NCBI GenBank assembly: GCA_018105865.1
Contig: CM030861.1
Span: 13,521,637 to 13,585,636 of the forward strand
Direction of reading: 5' to 3'
DNA: 64,000 nt
Source: Metaphire vulgaris
Lineage: Eukaryota > Annelida > Clitellata > Crassiclitellata > Megascolecidae
Positions 62,136-64,000 of this stretch are shown piece by piece. The notes under the pieces were generated by a model that had not been told where the DNA came from, made no database searches, and saw only the letters and a list, made by a program, of their open reading frames with translations. Position 1 is the first letter of the stretch; each line of letters starts with the position of its first letter. The position numbers were made by a program, and so were the translations under genes.

Positions 62136-62733
62136 GATAGGATTAACGTGATTCTGAGTGGTTTATTTGGGTATTGGTCTGTGTAACAGCTATTAGACTG
62201 CTTGTAGCCACAGAACTCAGCTTAAGAATGTGGTACAGTCAAGCCCACCTAAAGTTAAAAGTAGGTTATTGAAAGGAGTTCAATGTGATTTAGCATGATA
62301 AAGTTGGAGGACCTGTTGAATTCAGTTCTTATCTGTCTCTTGTATTAGAGCAATGAAGGGTCAACCGAATGAATAGAAAAGCTCATAAGGTAACCGCACT
62401 TAACCTATTGACCTAAGCGAACTTTGTACAATTTCCTCCAGTAGACATAGTAATGATAATCACCACTGCATAGGCCCAGGGCAACAACTGATGAAGCTGC
62501 GTCTGTGTTATAATATTCATAATCGCTTGTACTATGGCTGCTGTTGTTGCATAAGTAAGTGTTTAGAGAATTCAGTTGGTGAACGGTGATGTTTAGGCTC
62601 AATGCAAGTTCATACAGTGGGCTTCGTTAAAAGATACTTTGTGTTTATAGGCATACGCTATGTAAACATTGCAGTAGCAAATACATTATACTTAGGCATC
62701 ATTGAAACCATTTATAAGGCAAGCTTCATGAAG

Positions 62734-62758
62734 TGTGTGTGTGTGTGTGTGTGTGTGT
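62734..62758. repeat. (GT)n microsatellite
   Basis: About 25 bp of GT units upstream of the SLC22 gene. Confidence 0.85.
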
Positions 62759-62964
62759 ATTGATATTGGACTTTCAGTGAATTGATTATCAATCATAATA
62801 TGTCTTTAAAAATTAGTGAAACGAAATTGTTGGATTTTTAGTCTAGCGCTTGAGTTTCATTACATAGTAAATGCTGTATTGATTTGTACAACTATCTTGC
62901 CTTGCAGTCTCTTCGTTTGCTATTTATCAACTGTTATAATAATAATAATAATAATATTGGAAGC

Positions 62965-64000
62965 ATGAAGTTTGAGGATTTGTACCAACATACTGGCCAG
63001 ATGGGTTGGTTTCAATGGAACATCATCATCCTGCTCTTCCTCTTTACCATGTCGACCATCGAGTCCATTACCATGATATTTGTTGGTGCCGAAATGCCTC
63101 ACTTCTGCCAGGTGGAAGAACTGGAAAACCTTTCCTACGATCTCCAGAAGCACATTGCCATTCCACTGGATTCAGATGGTGCTAGCAGTTCCTGTGAGAT
63201 GTTCCATCTGGATTATAGCAATTATTCAACGGAGGATTATCTCACCTGGAATAGGACGCTGATGTTGGACAACAACACAGGTGTAGTGCCGTGTTCCAAG
63301 TGGATCTATGAACAGGTGGTCTTCGTGTCAACCATTGTCAGTCGGGTGAGGGTTGACTTCTGTAACATTCTGTTAGTCCAATTCGCATTTGCCCCAAATC
63401 AGACAAAACTCGACTAAACATTGCCCTGCTTAGGTTTTTTGCAGACCTCTGTTGGGTCTAGATGCAAAACACAGTAACTGCGTTTCAATAAGTAAAATGA
63501 ATTGATATTTCCTGTTATAGTTTGACTTGGTGTGTGGAAACGGTTGGATGAATCAGTTGGTGTCGACTATCTACATGGCTGGAACTTTGATTGGTGGAAT
63601 ATTGTCCGGCGCCATGTCAGATAAGTAGGCTCCGTTCCTTATTCATCACGAATTCGTCTGATCCTGTAAACCGGAAACACTTGAGCGCCGTTTAAAGGCA
63701 TTTAAACGACCGGATTTACACGTTGCCACCAATATCTAGTAGGCTACTCGTGGCTTAGGCTGTTAATCCAGTAGTGACTTTGATGGGGATTAATTACAAG
63801 CGATAGGTTATGCGATTAAAGTGTAGGCTATGTGTGTATATAGAGGAGTCGTATGCGGAGCCTATTAGTTGTTCTGCCGCTCTTAGAATCGGTCGGAAGA
63901 TGGCGGCCATGATCTACAACTGCGTCCGTGTGGTCGGCGTTGCCATGGCAACCTTTGCGCCTAACTATCCGTTGTGCGTCGTTGGAAGATTCGTCCTCGG
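62965..64000 (+). CDS. SLC22-family organic ion transporter, 5' part (runs off the window)
   Basis: Plasma-membrane major-facilitator transporter of the organic cation/anion (SLC22) family. Exons: 62965-63345 (127 codons, phase 0), 63521-63624 and 63887 to beyond 64000. The N-terminus MKFEDLYQHTGQMGWFQWN matches the family start, followed by TM1 (IIILLFLFTMSTIESITMIF). The large first extracellular loop has sites NLS, NYS, NRT and NNT and the family-like PCSKWIYEQ. Exon 2 gives FDLVCGNGWMNQLVSTIYMAG and TM2, ending SDK. Exon 3 continues IGRKMAAMIYNCVR, the SLC22/MFS loop 2-3 signature. An acceptor at 62907 (TTGCAG) suggests a 5' untranslated exon upstream. Substrate cannot be told from this part. 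An (AAT)n run lies just before the ATG. Confidence 0.92.

Overview
This is eukaryotic, animal nuclear DNA. Genes are split by introns with GT..AG borders, coding density is low, microsatellites are abundant, and DNA-transposon debris lies between and inside genes. The gene content (a GalNAc-transferase of the GALNT1/13 type, an ABIN/TNIP adaptor, an RYBP/YAF2 Polycomb subunit, an SLC22 transporter, a peptide-type GPCR, and lectin/CUB/sushi receptors) fits a bilaterian invertebrate. A marine spiralian or similar animal is my guess, but the sequence alone does not fix the phylum. All exon models below were joined by eye, using splice-site motifs, intron phase and recognised family motifs.

Layout. 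(1) 4.2-18.5 kb holds two divergently transcribed paralogous membrane-receptor genes, A on minus and B on plus. Each encodes a SUEL-type lectin domain, a CUB-like domain, a sushi-like domain, one transmembrane helix and a cytoplasmic tail, with identical intron phases and transmembrane exons of identical length (82 nt). (2) 20.36-24.35 kb is a P-element/THAP9-like transposase pseudogene with several frame slips, carrying a hAT-type MITE in its first intron. (3) 28.3-35.05 kb is a complete 13-exon GALNT1/13-type gene whose exon phases all close (614 aa). (4) 35-47 kb has no convincing gene; it holds repeats and MITEs. (5) 47.37-48.72 kb is an intronless class A GPCR. (6) 49-55 kb is repeat-rich (PIF/Harbinger-like MITE, 170-bp tandem array, 788-bp hAT element). 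(7) 55.34-57.24 kb is an ABIN/TNIP-like gene with a UBAN motif and one apparent single-base frame slip. (8) 59.57-60.67 kb is a complete RYBP/YAF2 homologue (175 aa). (9) 62.97 kb to the right edge is the 5' part of an SLC22 transporter gene that runs off the window.

The cellular genes are functionally unrelated neighbours and I see no operon-like logic, except that the divergent pair A/B is clearly one local inverted duplication. Non-autonomous transposons are the other main theme. At least a dozen elements with hAT-like ends (CAGTGGCG.. or CAGGG..) and 8-bp target duplications, four of them perfect, sit among or inside the genes. There are also a PIF/Harbinger-like pair (TTA/TAA duplications) and a TTAA-flanked miniature pair in introns of the GALNT gene.

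Apparent frame slips occur in the CUB exons of both receptor genes and in one TNIP exon, while the GALNT, RYBP, GPCR and SLC22 exons are clean. They could be assembly indels or real lesions; only reads or transcripts can tell.
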